From Candidatus Thiodiazotropha endolucinida (GTDB lineage Bacteria > Pseudomonadota > Gammaproteobacteria > Chromatiales > Chromatiaceae), in NCBI RefSeq assembly GCF_001715975.1, contig NZ_MARB01000001.1, forward strand, positions 62,001 to 126,000: DNA of 64,000 nucleotides, given 5' to 3'. Of the stretch, positions 1 through 8,503 are shown one piece after another (the first letter of the stretch is position 1; each line of letters opens with the position of its first letter). The position numbers and the translations under genes were made by a program. The notes beneath the pieces were generated by a model. That model ran no database searches. It saw only the letters and a list, made by a program, of their open reading frames with translations, and had not been told where the DNA came from.

Positions 1-494
1 TTGGCCTCAAGATAGTCGATGATGTGGCGCCATTGACTGTTGATAGCCGTAGCGCCGGTATAGGGGTAGTGCCGGCGAAAGCAGTAGCGGCAATGGACTG
101 CGCATGCCCCGGTGGTGATGATCAGGATACGGCCATGATACTTCTGTAACAGCCCGGGGCTTTGCCCGGCCATGTGATCCCCCACCGGGTCGGTGCTGAA
201 TCCGTCGGCCAGATCCATCTCGCCGGCACTTGGGAGAACTTGCAGCAGTAGTGGGTCATCAGGATCGCCCTTACGCATCAGTGTGGCGAAAACTTTGGGC
301 ACCCGCAGTGAGAATTGCCTACTGGCCCGGATGTGATCGGAGACTGCCGACGGTTCGATCTGTAGATATTCGAGCAGACTGGGTACGTCGGTGAAACCGT
401 CGGCGAGGGCCTTTCGCCACCCTGGTGCCTGCACACAGGACTCAGTCTCAGGTATGATGTGCGCCGCAATTGATATGTTTCGTGAGGATGTCAT
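1..494 (-). CDS. epmB: EF-P beta-lysylation protein EpmB (KamA-type radical SAM), 3' part beyond window
   Basis: Reading leftward gives a lysine 2,3-aminomutase-like protein that isomerises lysine to (R)-beta-lysine, the substrate EpmA attaches to EF-P. The translation holds the family block [20 protein letters not shown] followed by [11 protein letters not shown], whose CxxxCxxC cysteines (CAVHCRYC) bind the radical-SAM 4Fe-4S cluster. The upstream part ([20 protein letters not shown]) is also typical. The gene runs off the left edge, so roughly half is missing. The ATG at 494 overlaps the efp ATG on the other strand; a GTG at 434 is a shorter alternative, and the exact start is uncertain. 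It is divergent from efp and epmA, the usual functional partners. Confidence 0.93.
   Translation of the reverse strand, partial: MTSSRNISIAAHIIPETESCVQAPGWRKALADGFTDVPSLLEYLQIEPSAVSDHIRASRQFSLRVPKVFATLMRKGDPDDPLLLQVLPSAGEMDLADGFSTDPVGDHMAGQSPGLLQKYHGRILIITTGACAVHCRYCFRRHYPYTGATAINSQWRHIIDYLEA
430..458 (+). promoter_or_regulatory. Candidate sigma70 promoter of efp
   Basis: TGCACA (430-435, 4 of 6 to the -35 consensus) and TATGAT (453-458, 5 of 6 to -10) are separated by 17 bases, 35 bases before the efp ATG. It lies inside the coding sequence of divergent epmB. Inference from consensus only. Confidence 0.4.
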
Positions 495-1065
495 GGCTAG
501 TTATAGCACCAATGAGTTTAAGGGTGGCCTGAAAATCATGCTGGATGGGGATCCCTGCTCCATTATTGAAAACGAATTCGTAAAGCCTGGCAAAGGTCAG
601 GCCTTCAATCGGGTCAAGATACGCAACCTGAAGACTGGCCGGGTGTTGGAAAAGACCTTCAAATCGGGTGAATCGGTTGAAGGGGCCGATGTGCATGAGA
701 CTGAAATGCAGTATCTCTACAATGATGGCGAATTCTGGCACTTCATGGATCCGGATAGTTACGAACAGGTGAGCGCCGATCAGGCTGCAGTTGCGGAGAG
801 TGCCAAATGGTTGAAGGAGCAGGATGTCTGTCTGGTGACCCTGTGGAATGGTGCCCCGATTATTGTCGAACCGCCTAAATTCGTGATCCTGAACATCACC
901 GACACCGACCCGGGACTTAAAGGGGACACCTCAGGGAGTGGCGGCAAGCCGGCCACCTTAGAGACCGGGGCCGTGGTGCGTGTGCCGCTGTTCGTCCAGA
1001 TCGGCGAGGCAATCAAGGTGGATACCCGCAGCGGTGAGTATGTCTCACGTGCCAAGGAAGACTGA
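493..1065 (+). CDS. efp: Translation elongation factor P
   Basis: EF-P rescues ribosomes stalled on polyproline stretches. The 190-residue protein starts [19 protein letters not shown], matching the family length. Lys34 lies in the exposed loop [10 protein letters not shown] and is the residue that receives beta-lysine. The KOW-like, OB and C-terminal OB regions run without interruption to [11 protein letters not shown]. The open frame extends upstream, but 493 is chosen because the family N-terminus begins there and GAGGAT precedes it. The modification enzymes are on both sides: epmB divergent and epmA 8 bases downstream. Confidence 0.97.
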   Translation: MASYSTNEFKGGLKIMLDGDPCSIIENEFVKPGKGQAFNRVKIRNLKTGRVLEKTFKSGESVEGADVHETEMQYLYNDGEFWHFMDPDSYEQVSADQAAVAESAKWLKEQDVCLVTLWNGAPIIVEPPKFVILNITDTDPGLKGDTSGSGGKPATLETGAVVRVPLFVQIGEAIKVDTRSGEYVSRAKED

Positions 1066-1073
1066 CCGGTTTA

Positions 1074-2057
1074 ATGGCCCAAACGGACGATTGGCGACCT
1101 TCCGCCTCCGTTGAGATGATTCGGGCCAGGGCGGAGATGCTGAGCCATATCCGTCGATTCTTTGATCAGATCGGTGTGATCGAGGTGGAGACACCGGTCT
1201 GTTCGCGCTTCGCCGCAACGGACCCTGCAATAGAGAGTTTCAATACCCGTTATACCGGCCCCGAGGCGGTTCAGGGTCTCGATCTTTATCTGCATACCTC
1301 CCCAGAATTCCCCATGAAGCGGTTGTTGGCGGCAGGCAGCGGTCCGATCTATCAGATCTGTAAGGTGTTCCGTAACGGTGAGCTTGGCCGGCGCCACAAT
1401 CCGGAATTTTCACTTCTGGAATGGTATCGACCGGGTCTCGATTATCATCAGCTGATGGATGAGGTGGCCAATCTGATCAACAGATTGACAGCGCGGCCGC
1501 TGCAGACCGAAAAACTGACCTATGCCCAGGCATTCGAGCGTTGGCTCGGAATGAATCCCCATGCGGCCGATCTCGATCATTTGCGGCAATGTGCCGTAGA
1601 TCAGGGTATTTCTGGTGCGGAGCAGCTTGCTATCGAGGGTCGTGACGGCTGGCTCGACCTGCTGCTGAGTCATTTGATCGAACCCCAGCTGGGTCAGCAC
1701 GGAATGACTTTCCTGTATGACTATCCCGCGAGTCAGGCAGCCTTGGCACAGGTGCGGGAGGATAGATATCCGGTAGCGGAACGCTTCGAACTCTATATAG
1801 GCGGAATGGAGATTGCCAACGGGTTTCAGGAACTGACCAATGCCGGTCTGCAGCGAAAGCGATTCAACGAGGACAATCGCCGACGTGGATCTTCCCGGCA
1901 AGCGGAAGTGCCAATGGATGAAGCCCTGCTTGATGCGCTGGTGGCAGGGATGCCGGAGTGTTCGGGCGTTGCCTTGGGTCTGGATCGCCTGTTAATGGTT
2001 TTGACCGGCACACACGACATACGCCAGGTGGTTACATTCGATATCGGCCGGGCTTGA
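1074..2057 (+). CDS. epmA: EF-P--(R)-beta-lysine ligase EpmA (PoxA/GenX/YjeA)
   Basis: This is a truncated class II lysyl-tRNA synthetase paralogue that ligates (R)-beta-lysine to Lys34 of EF-P. It has 327 residues, the family length, and no anticodon-binding domain. Class II motif 2 is FRNGELGRRHNPEFSLLEWY and motif 3 is GVALGLDRLLMVLTG near the C-terminus. FELYIGGMEIANGFQELT is the typical substrate-pocket region. It starts 8 bases after efp, probably co-transcribed. With epmB it completes the beta-lysylation pathway except for the hydroxylase EpmC, which is not in this window. Confidence 0.96.
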   Translation: MAQTDDWRPSASVEMIRARAEMLSHIRRFFDQIGVIEVETPVCSRFAATDPAIESFNTRYTGPEAVQGLDLYLHTSPEFPMKRLLAAGSGPIYQICKVFRNGELGRRHNPEFSLLEWYRPGLDYHQLMDEVANLINRLTARPLQTEKLTYAQAFERWLGMNPHAADLDHLRQCAVDQGISGAEQLAIEGRDGWLDLLLSHLIEPQLGQHGMTFLYDYPASQAALAQVREDRYPVAERFELYIGGMEIANGFQELTNAGLQRKRFNEDNRRRGSSRQAEVPMDEALLDALVAGMPECSGVALGLDRLLMVLTGTHDIRQVVTFDIGRA

Positions 2058-2373
2058 AATTATCACGATAATCGACCCGCTCACTGGGTGGACGGGTGCT
2101 TGGCATCGATCGCTATTCAATGCGTGGGAAGTTGTTTCCCATATTGCTCTCTTTACTGCAGATTTAACTATTTTTTACTCATTATCTGATTTCTCCTGAT
2201 TAGACTCTAACCATGAATAGTAGGGGGTAAACCTGTCTTATCTCCGATACCGGACCTAAGCTTAAGCTATAGAGGCAGTCGATGGTTTGAGTCTTCGGCT
2301 GCAGATACTTCAGGGCATGGCGTGATCTTTATCATATCGACCCCGCTACTGCCCATACCAACAATGGCTTCGA
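2058..2373. other. Intergenic region before the L,D-transpeptidase gene
   Basis: 316 bases without a gene. A short hairpin (GGGAA-GTTG-TTTCCC, about 2127-2141) follows epmA and an AT-rich stretch lies at about 2160-2200. No clear terminator, promoter or small gene could be named. Confidence 0.4.
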
Positions 2374-4050
2374 ATGTTTAGGAGTATGTTGAAAGGTAAA
2401 AGCAGATACTGGATTAACATTCTTCTCTGCCTGTTTATCGGCCGAGGCGAAGCGGCCGGCGTTGTCGCTATCAGACCAGCGGCTGAGTTGCTTGTGGTAC
2501 CGATTGAAACGGCGCTGGAGGGTGGGCTGGCAATCGATTGGCCACAGATAGAGCGTCTTTATGACAAGCAGCGACATCGATTCATTTGGCATCATGAAGG
2601 CGAACTGACTGAGCAGGGTAGACAACTCTTTCGTTGGCTGGCAAACGCGGAGCTGGATGGATTGAATGCCGATGATTACCATCTGGATCATCTGCGTGGG
2701 TTGGTCTTCGACCCGTCACCGGAAGTCATGGTCAATCGAGAGCTGCTGCTCAGCGACGGCTATCTCAGGCTGGCCAGAGACCTGCGATTGGGACGATATG
2801 ATGCACAGTCGCTCGATCCTTTCTGGATGTTTCCAAACGAGAGTTTCGATCCGGTCGATGCCTTGTCGTCTGCACTCTCCGCCGGTGCACTGGAACAGTT
2901 ACTCAACGCCCTTCGACCAAACAACAGCGCCTATCTGCAGCTGAAGGATGCGCTTGCAAAGTATCGCGACATCCAAGCCAAAGGGGGCTGGTTGACCCTC
3001 CACCTCGATGACAGTTTAAGGCTGGGTGATTCGGATCCTGCAGTTGCACTCCTCAGGCAGCGGTTACAAGGGGAATCGAGCCGGACAGGAGAAATGATAC
3101 CCGATCCAAACTATTTCGATACCACTCTGGCGAAGGCGGTTAAACGATTTCAGCGGCGTCTTGGGTTGGTGCCGGATGGCATCGTGGGGTCTGCCACCCT
3201 ACGAGCCCTAAATGATCCGGTGGAGACACGCATCGCACAAATACGGGCGAATCTTGAACGCTGGCGCTGGCTGCCTCATGAACTGGAGCCGCAGCACCTG
3301 ATGGTCAATACAGCGGGATTTGAGATTTCTCTCATGAATCGGGACCAGGTCTTGTTTCACAAGCGCACAGTGAACGGCAGGCAGGAGCGACAAACGCCCT
3401 CGTTCAGCAGCAAAGTGACACATCTGGTTATGAATCCATTGTGGACTGTGCCCCGTAGCATCGCGGTGCAGGATATACTGCCGCAGCTGCAGCAGGACAA
3501 TGAGTATCTGGCGCGTAAACAGATTCGCGTCTATGAGCGTTCAGAGGGAGAATGGGGCGAGATCGATCCGGTCGGAATCGATTGGGCAAACTATCATGAA
3601 AACAATTTTCCCTTTGTCTTGAGACAGGATGCAGGCAACAGCAACAGTCTTGGGCGGATTAAATTTCATATGCCCAATGCGCACCAGATCTATCTCCATG
3701 ACACCCCTGCCCGCGGCCTGTTCGAGCGGCCGAATCGGGCCTACAGCTCTGGGTGTGTCAGGGTTGAGGCAGCTGATCAGTTGGCTCAACTGCTGGTAGA
3801 GTACGCAGAGCAGCCACAGAATGTTTGGTTGCAGCAAGCCCTGCGCAGCGGTGAAACCCAGATGGCTCCGCTCGCCAAACCGATGCCGGTCTACCTTACC
3901 TACTTCACCAGTTGGGTGGACGCTGCGGGAGATATCCATTTTCGGCCCGACATCTATCAAAGAGATACCGCTTTAATGCTGGTGATGGGTGAAGGGATTG
4001 AGCATGTAACCGCTCATTATGAGAGCAGGGCGGAGAATCCCTCGCTCTAG
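2374..4050 (+). CDS. YcbB/LdtD-type L,D-transpeptidase
   Basis: A 558-residue periplasmic peptidoglycan enzyme that forms 3-3 (mDAP-mDAP) cross-links. Residues 10-28 form a signal sequence. An N-terminal scaffold follows, then a PG-binding domain at about 215-280 (DPAVALLRQRL, FQRRLGLVPDGIVGSATLRAL). The YkuD catalytic domain spans about 305-490, with MNPLWTVPRSIA, the His442 region IYLHDTP and the active-site motif YSSGCVRVE (Cys461). Length and order match E. coli LdtD (YcbB). The next gene is a YcbK/MepK-like peptidase, the same pairing as ycbB-ycbK. AGGAG lies just inside the ATG, so the exact start is not certain. Confidence 0.93.
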   Translation: MFRSMLKGKSRYWINILLCLFIGRGEAAGVVAIRPAAELLVVPIETALEGGLAIDWPQIERLYDKQRHRFIWHHEGELTEQGRQLFRWLANAELDGLNADDYHLDHLRGLVFDPSPEVMVNRELLLSDGYLRLARDLRLGRYDAQSLDPFWMFPNESFDPVDALSSALSAGALEQLLNALRPNNSAYLQLKDALAKYRDIQAKGGWLTLHLDDSLRLGDSDPAVALLRQRLQGESSRTGEMIPDPNYFDTTLAKAVKRFQRRLGLVPDGIVGSATLRALNDPVETRIAQIRANLERWRWLPHELEPQHLMVNTAGFEISLMNRDQVLFHKRTVNGRQERQTPSFSSKVTHLVMNPLWTVPRSIAVQDILPQLQQDNEYLARKQIRVYERSEGEWGEIDPVGIDWANYHENNFPFVLRQDAGNSNSLGRIKFHMPNAHQIYLHDTPARGLFERPNRAYSSGCVRVEAADQLAQLLVEYAEQPQNVWLQQALRSGETQMAPLAKPMPVYLTYFTSWVDAAGDIHFRPDIYQRDTALMLVMGEGIEHVTAHYESRAENPSL

Positions 4051-4120
4051 GGCCTGCAAACACTGATCCGATCAGCCCTGGCCCTATACCCGACAGTTAA
4101 GGCATTCTGCCTTGCATTCA

Positions 4121-4136
4121 TGTGATTCGAGTCACA
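4121..4136. promoter_or_regulatory. Candidate CRP/Vfr-type binding site
   Basis: TGTGATTCGAGTCACA is a perfect TGTGA-N6-TCACA inverted repeat, the core of the CRP consensus. It lies 71 bases after the L,D-transpeptidase stop and 103 bases before the MepK-like start, which places it to act on the latter. No strong -35/-10 pair could be fixed downstream. Confidence 0.5.
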
Positions 4137-4238
4137 GGGTTGGCTTTACCCCGCCTGAATTTGTTAACCTGCGCGTGGATTTTGTTCGGTCTCTGCCGAC
4201 AATAGTGTTACTTTTCCCATCCAAGGATAGCCGCATCC

Positions 4239-4808
4239 ATGCCGCCAACACTGATGACTCCCAACGACAATCCCAGTTTCAGCAGACGTCGCTTTCTGCG
4301 TAACTGCGCATCAATGACAGGCCTGTTGATGTCGTCGCCCTTGTTGGTGCTCGCCGCGGGTGAGAACCGCACGCTGGCGTTTCGTCATACCCATACGGGG
4401 GAGAGGGAAACGGTGACCTATTGGCGAGATGGAGAATACCAGGTCGATCGTCTGCAGATTCTCGACCGTCTGCTCAGGGATCATCGCACTGGGGAGTCAA
4501 CCCGTATGGATAGGGTGCTTCTGGACATGCTCTACCAGCTGCAGCAGGCTGTCGGCACTCAGGGTGAATTCGAAATCATCTCCGCCTACCGCTCGCCTAA
4601 AACAAACAAGATGCTGCGCAACAAGAGCGGAGGAGTGGCGAAGCGGAGTCTGCATATGCAGGGTAAGGCAATCGATATCCGGCTCTGTGGCTGCGATCTT
4701 AAGACACTGCGGGATCGTGCCGTCGCCATGAAGGCGGGTGGTGTCGGTTACTATCCAAAATCCAATTTCATCCATCTCGACACCGGGCCTTTCCGTTCAT
4801 GGTCATGA
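4239..4808 (+). CDS. Tat-exported DUF882 / M15 peptidase, YcbK/MepK-like
   Basis: A 189-residue protein with the twin-arginine signal SRRRFLRNCASMTGLLMSS followed by a peptidase M15A (DUF882) domain. FEIISAYRSPKTN, SLHMQGKAIDIRL and FIHLDTGPFRSW carry the zinc and catalytic His/Asp residues of this family. E. coli MepK cleaves 3-3 cross-links made by L,D-transpeptidases, and here too the gene follows the L,D-transpeptidase gene. The pair would therefore make and cut the same bond, an inference from family and position. AAGGAT lies about 8 bases before the chosen ATG; ATG 4254 is an alternative. A CRP-like site lies upstream. Confidence 0.9.
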   Translation: MPPTLMTPNDNPSFSRRRFLRNCASMTGLLMSSPLLVLAAGENRTLAFRHTHTGERETVTYWRDGEYQVDRLQILDRLLRDHRTGESTRMDRVLLDMLYQLQQAVGTQGEFEIISAYRSPKTNKMLRNKSGGVAKRSLHMQGKAIDIRLCGCDLKTLRDRAVAMKAGGVGYYPKSNFIHLDTGPFRSWS

Positions 4809-4931
4809 GTCTGCCGGTATTCATTCGAATCAATTCAGAAGCCTGTAACTAGATCGCCGTTTGCCGTTTTGCGCTGAGACGGATAATGGTTTGTTCCAAG
4901 CCGTGATTTGAAATTTAGCGGATATTGTTTT

Positions 4932-4945
4932 ATATTTCGAAATAT
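4932..4945. promoter_or_regulatory. Palindromic candidate ArsR operator
   Basis: ATATTTCGAAATAT is a perfect 14-base palindrome ending inside the proposed arsR start codon (4944). A related TCGAATATTA half follows. ArsR/SmtB dimers bind such AT-rich inverted repeats, so negative autoregulation is likely. Confidence 0.45.
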
Positions 4946-5318
4946 GTCGAATATTAGATCTAATGACAAGCAGCTTGCGGAGATGTTTAAAGCATTGGGT
5001 AACCCCCACCGTTTGCTTCTTTTTCAGCGATTGAGTCGCTGCTGTCAGCCTGGCACCCGCTGCGATCTGGAGCAGGCGATCAGCTTCAGCGTCGGGCAGC
5101 TGGGCGAGGGTATGCAGATTGCGCCTTCTACCCTGTCGCATCATTTGAAAGCACTCCACTATGCGGGTTTGATTGAGATGGAGCGGCAGGGTAAGCGTGT
5201 CAATTGCTGGATCGATCCAGGGGTATTGGACAAACTGTCGGAATTTTTCATTCCGCAAACAGAATCAGAGAATAGTGGAGAGCGTGATGCCAGATTTAAC
5301 AAACAACAGTGCACCTGA
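4944..5318 (+). CDS. arsR: ArsR/SmtB-family transcriptional repressor
   Basis: A 124-residue winged-helix protein: LAEMFKALGNPHRLLLFQRL, then the recognition-helix segment IAPSTLSHHLKALHYAGLIE and the wing MERQGKRVNCWID. The classic ELCVCDL metal site is absent. A cluster RCCQPGTRCDLE in an equivalent N-terminal region supplies three cysteines that could bind As(III). ATG 4944 fits the family N-terminus; an in-frame TTG at 4908 would add 12 residues. Neither start has a clear Shine-Dalgarno, so the message may be leaderless. Its 3' end overlaps arsM by 32 bases in another frame, indicating co-expression. Confidence 0.85.
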   Translation: MSNIRSNDKQLAEMFKALGNPHRLLLFQRLSRCCQPGTRCDLEQAISFSVGQLGEGMQIAPSTLSHHLKALHYAGLIEMERQGKRVNCWIDPGVLDKLSEFFIPQTESENSGERDARFNKQQCT

Positions 5319-6129
5319 AGTATCATTGACCGATCTCCAGGACAGCCATCGTCAGGAAGTGCGCAAGGCCTACGCGGAAGTGGCGTTGGCCAGCAATTCG
5401 AATGGCTGCTGCGGTGTCGAATCGAGTTGTTGCGGCGTCTCGGACGATACGGCGATCAACACCCTGATCTCAACCCGTCTGGGCTACAGCCGGGACGATC
5501 TTGCCAAAGTGCCGAGTGGTGCCGATATGGGCTTGGGATGTGGCAATCCGAAGGCGATCGCCGCTTTGCAAACGGGCGAAGTGGTGGTCGATCTGGGTTC
5601 CGGCGGCGGATTTGACTGCTTCCTGGCGGCCTCCGAAGTGGGTGATGCGGGTCATGTGATCGGTGTGGATATGACGCCCGATATGTTGTCCAAGGCACGT
5701 AATAACGCCTTACGCGGCAAATATAAGAATGTCGAGTTCAGGTTGGGTGAAATCGAGGCCCTGCCGATTGCAGATAGCAGTGCGGATGTGATCATCTCCA
5801 ATTGCGTCATTAATCTTTCACCGGATAAGGGCAGGGTATTCCGGGAGGCCTTCAGGATACTCAAACCAGGGGGGCGCCTGGCCATCTCCGACGTGGTTGC
5901 CACCGTCGAAATACCGCAAGAGATGAGAAACGATCCTCAACTGGTCTCCGGATGCATGGGTAATGCGTCGTTGATCGAGGAGTTGGAGGATTTTATGGAC
6001 GCGGCAGGGTTTACAGATATCAAGATCGAACCCAAGGACGAATCCCGAGAATTTATCCGTGATTGGGCACCGGGACGCGGGATCGAGGAGTATGTGGTTT
6101 CGGCAACGATCGAGGCGACCAGGCCGTGA
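5287..6129 (+). CDS. arsM: Arsenite S-adenosylmethionine methyltransferase
   Basis: A 280-residue class I methyltransferase that methylates As(III) in the cytoplasm. VVDLGSGGGFDCFLAA is the SAM-binding motif I. The three cysteines conserved in ArsM appear as Cys85 (MGLGCGNP), Cys173 (SNCVINLSPDKGRVFREAFR) and Cys223 (SGCMGNAS). An N-terminal paired-Cys segment (GCCGVESSCCG) is common in bacterial ArsM. ATG 5287, preceded by GGAG, is chosen; the frame stays open upstream inside arsR. With arsR this is a minimal detoxification operon. No arsenite pump or reductase is nearby. Confidence 0.93.
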   Translation: MPDLTNNSAPEVSLTDLQDSHRQEVRKAYAEVALASNSNGCCGVESSCCGVSDDTAINTLISTRLGYSRDDLAKVPSGADMGLGCGNPKAIAALQTGEVVVDLGSGGGFDCFLAASEVGDAGHVIGVDMTPDMLSKARNNALRGKYKNVEFRLGEIEALPIADSSADVIISNCVINLSPDKGRVFREAFRILKPGGRLAISDVVATVEIPQEMRNDPQLVSGCMGNASLIEELEDFMDAAGFTDIKIEPKDESREFIRDWAPGRGIEEYVVSATIEATRP

Positions 6130-6152
6130 AACCGTAACAGGTGATAATGGGG

Positions 6153-7064
6153 CTATGACTCCCCACCGGTAGCAGTGGCGATCGCCTCGCCCATTCTAAC
6201 GGGGCTGTCCGCAATGAAATCGTCATGCCACTCGATGGCATCCTTGGCGAACAGCAGTATCACCGTGGAGCCCATGTTGAAGCGCCCCATCTCATCGCCT
6301 TTCTCCAGTTCGACACTGACAGGTGTGGCGGAGGGTTCGTAGTCCCAACTGTTTACCCGTTGTTGGAGGGGGGTGATGGTGCCGGCCCAGACAGTCTCGA
6401 TGCTGGAGACAAAAATAGCACCGACAAGGATTATCGCCATGGGGCCGAAATCGGTCTCGAAAAGAGAGATCACCCGTTCATTCCTGGCAAACAGTCTGGG
6501 TACCTTCTCGCAGGTGGTCGCATTGACGCTGAACAGACGTCCGGGGACGTGGAGCATACGCTTCAATTTTCCGCTGGCAGGCATGTGCAGACGGTGATAG
6601 TCGCGCGGAGAAAGGTAGATTGTGGCGAAGTTGCCGTCTTCGAACAGGCGGTTCATCTCCGCATCGCCGCCCAGCAGCTCGAGTAGCGAGTAGTCGTGTT
6701 CCTTTGCCTGAAATAGGAATCCCGCCTCGATATCGCCCGACTGACTGAGTGTACCGTCAGCAGGCGAGGCGACCTGATTGTCCGATTGGGTGACCGGCCG
6801 TGCATCGGGATGCAATGCGCGGGTGAAGAAATCGTTGAAACTCCTGTATTGGGCAGGATCACTCTCCAACGCCTCCTGCATATCAACCTTGTACCATTTG
6901 ATCACCTGACGGATGAGAAGATCTTTCACCGGTTTCAGCTCGATACGGGCAATGCTGTGCATCAAGGAGGAGAGCAGATGGTGTGGTAACAGATATTGCA
7001 GAGCCACGAACAAGGATTGCGCAATCTTTTTGCCGGTGTCCTTAGCTGTATCGGATTGATTCAT
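6153..7064 (-). CDS. psd: Phosphatidylserine decarboxylase proenzyme
   Basis: A membrane-associated pyruvoyl enzyme that converts phosphatidylserine to phosphatidylethanolamine. The start MNQSDTAKDTGKKIAQSLF gives about 303 residues. Family landmarks are SFNDFFTRALHPDARP, the substrate region YLSPRDYHRLHMPASGKL, and the C-terminal self-cleavage site FNMGSTVILLF, where Ser becomes the pyruvoyl group (MGST instead of the more common LGST). An alternative ATG at 7082 would overlap the upstream gene by 14 bases. It is last in a three-gene minus-strand group and converges on arsM with a 23-base gap. Confidence 0.95.
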   Translation of the reverse strand: MNQSDTAKDTGKKIAQSLFVALQYLLPHHLLSSLMHSIARIELKPVKDLLIRQVIKWYKVDMQEALESDPAQYRSFNDFFTRALHPDARPVTQSDNQVASPADGTLSQSGDIEAGFLFQAKEHDYSLLELLGGDAEMNRLFEDGNFATIYLSPRDYHRLHMPASGKLKRMLHVPGRLFSVNATTCEKVPRLFARNERVISLFETDFGPMAIILVGAIFVSSIETVWAGTITPLQQRVNSWDYEPSATPVSVELEKGDEMGRFNMGSTVILLFAKDAIEWHDDFIADSPVRMGEAIATATGGES

Positions 7065-7068
7065 AGCG

Positions 7069-7662
7069 TTACTGCGCTGCATCGATCAGGTTATTGAGAT
7101 CCTCAGCGATAGTAGCGGTATTGTTGTTCCGGGTAAACAGGGCATGCAGTTTCGCGTCCGGCCCAATCAGGTAGAGTGTATATTCCGTTTCGTTGTCGGC
7201 GTCGCCGAAGGCGGTAAAGACGATGTCCACCTCTTGCTTGTCTCCATGCAAGGCCTGGAAGTTGTCTGACAGCGATGCGAATGATATCGCCTTTTCTTCG
7301 ATCTTGTTTCCGGGCAGGTAGAAATAGTGAATCTGCTGTTGCAGATCAGGATCCGCCGCCAGGCGATTATGTACCTGAATCAGTCTGGTGAGTGCGATCG
7401 AGGAGATTTTTCCTGGACCGGGATCAAGCATCAACAGGCTCCAATGACCTTGCAGATCGCTGAGGGAAAAGGGTTCACCCTGCTGATTGTTGAGATCGAC
7501 TGGCGGTACCGGGAGTGGGGGATTGATCAAAACACCGTCGATTTGGGGTAATGTCCTGGTGTGTTGCTTTTGTGTATGGCCAGCATAATAGGCGACTGAA
7601 AATGTGATCAGCGCCAGAATCAATATGACTGCCCGGCGCTGTTTACTGGATGGCCGTCTCAT
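7069..7662 (-). CDS. Sco/thioredoxin-fold membrane-anchored protein lacking the redox cysteines
   Basis: A 197-residue protein with one N-terminal membrane segment (RRAVILILALITFSVAYYAG) and a periplasmic thioredoxin-like domain. PVDLNNQQGEPFSLSDLQGHWSLLML and TEYTLYLIGPDAKLHALF recall SCO1/SenC proteins. The CxxxC pair is absent (position reads DPGPGKIS), so copper delivery or disulfide chemistry of the usual type is not expected. It overlaps the rhodanese gene by 4 bases and precedes psd. The function is unknown. Confidence 0.75.
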   Translation of the reverse strand: MRRPSSKQRRAVILILALITFSVAYYAGHTQKQHTRTLPQIDGVLINPPLPVPPVDLNNQQGEPFSLSDLQGHWSLLMLDPGPGKISSIALTRLIQVHNRLAADPDLQQQIHYFYLPGNKIEEKAISFASLSDNFQALHGDKQEVDIVFTAFGDADNETEYTLYLIGPDAKLHALFTRNNNTATIAEDLNNLIDAAQ

Positions 7663-8480
7663 GGCATGGCTTTAGGTGTATCGTCACTGTTACCCCATTC
7701 TGACCATGAACCCGGGTAGCCCCTGCAGTGCTGGTAACCCAGATGGCGCAGAACGAACCAGGCGAGAGATGAGCGATGGTGAGTCTGGCAGTAAACGACG
7801 ATCTCTTTATCTTGCTCCAGTCCCAATTGGTTGAGCCGTGTCCGCAGCGCTTCGTCCGCCTTTAAGCGCAGGTTTCGATCGCGATCCATGACCTCCAACC
7901 AGTCGAGGTTGACCGCTCCCGGAATATGCCCCGGATGCCTGGAGAAGCGTGAGATACCGGAATACTCGTTCCAGCTGCGCGCGTCCCAGAGGGCGAAGTC
8001 AGGCTCACCGAGACGTTTGATTATATAGTCGACGGTGGCGACTGTATCCGTACCGGGTACTGCGGTGAAATCGGCAGTTGCGGGCGGTGATAATTCGCGA
8101 CTGCAGGCATGACCCTCATTGGCCCAGGCGTGCAGTCCTCCGTTCAACAGCGAATAGTGCCCGTGTCCCATCGCCTCCAGCGTCCACAACAAGCGCGAGG
8201 CATTGCCGCCACCTTCATCATCATAAGCTACGACATGACTGTCATTACCGATGCCGAGGTCAGAGAGTGTCCGTGCCAGTGTATCGGCATCAGGCAGCAA
8301 GCCATGCGCGGGATGATCGCTGGCCACTATCCGGCTGTAGGCCAGATGTATCGCCCCTGGAATATGGAGTTGGGCATAGGTGGTCTCTTTGCATAAATCG
8401 ATGACCACCAAGCCCTCCATTCCGAGCAGGTTTTGCAGCTGCTCGGGCTCGAGCAGCAGTGGGATTTCTTCGACTATCAC
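7659..8480 (-). CDS. Two-domain rhodanese (thiosulfate/3-mercaptopyruvate sulfurtransferase)
   Basis: A 273-residue protein with two rhodanese domains: an inactive N-terminal one (about 10-125, VVIDLCKETTYAQLHIPGAI) and a C-terminal one (about 145-270). The C-terminal domain has active-site Cys231 in YCQTHHRSSLAW. It transfers sulfane sulfur from thiosulfate or mercaptopyruvate to acceptors such as cyanide. The CQTHHRS loop is closer to thiosulfate-type than SseA-type enzymes, but the substrate cannot be fixed by eye. There is no signal peptide. A rhodanese beside psd is also seen in pseudomonads. Confidence 0.9.
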   Translation of the reverse strand: MIVEEIPLLLEPEQLQNLLGMEGLVVIDLCKETTYAQLHIPGAIHLAYSRIVASDHPAHGLLPDADTLARTLSDLGIGNDSHVVAYDDEGGGNASRLLWTLEAMGHGHYSLLNGGLHAWANEGHACSRELSPPATADFTAVPGTDTVATVDYIIKRLGEPDFALWDARSWNEYSGISRFSRHPGHIPGAVNLDWLEVMDRDRNLRLKADEALRTRLNQLGLEQDKEIVVYCQTHHRSSLAWFVLRHLGYQHCRGYPGSWSEWGNSDDTPKAMP

Positions 8481-8503
8481 TTAGCTTTAACAGGCACTAA
8501 GTA

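Noticed and set aside
1074-2057. Lysyl-tRNA synthetase
   Set aside because: No anticodon-binding domain and located next to efp and epmB; it is EpmA.
7069-7662. Functional Sco copper chaperone
   Set aside because: The CxxxC copper motif is missing.
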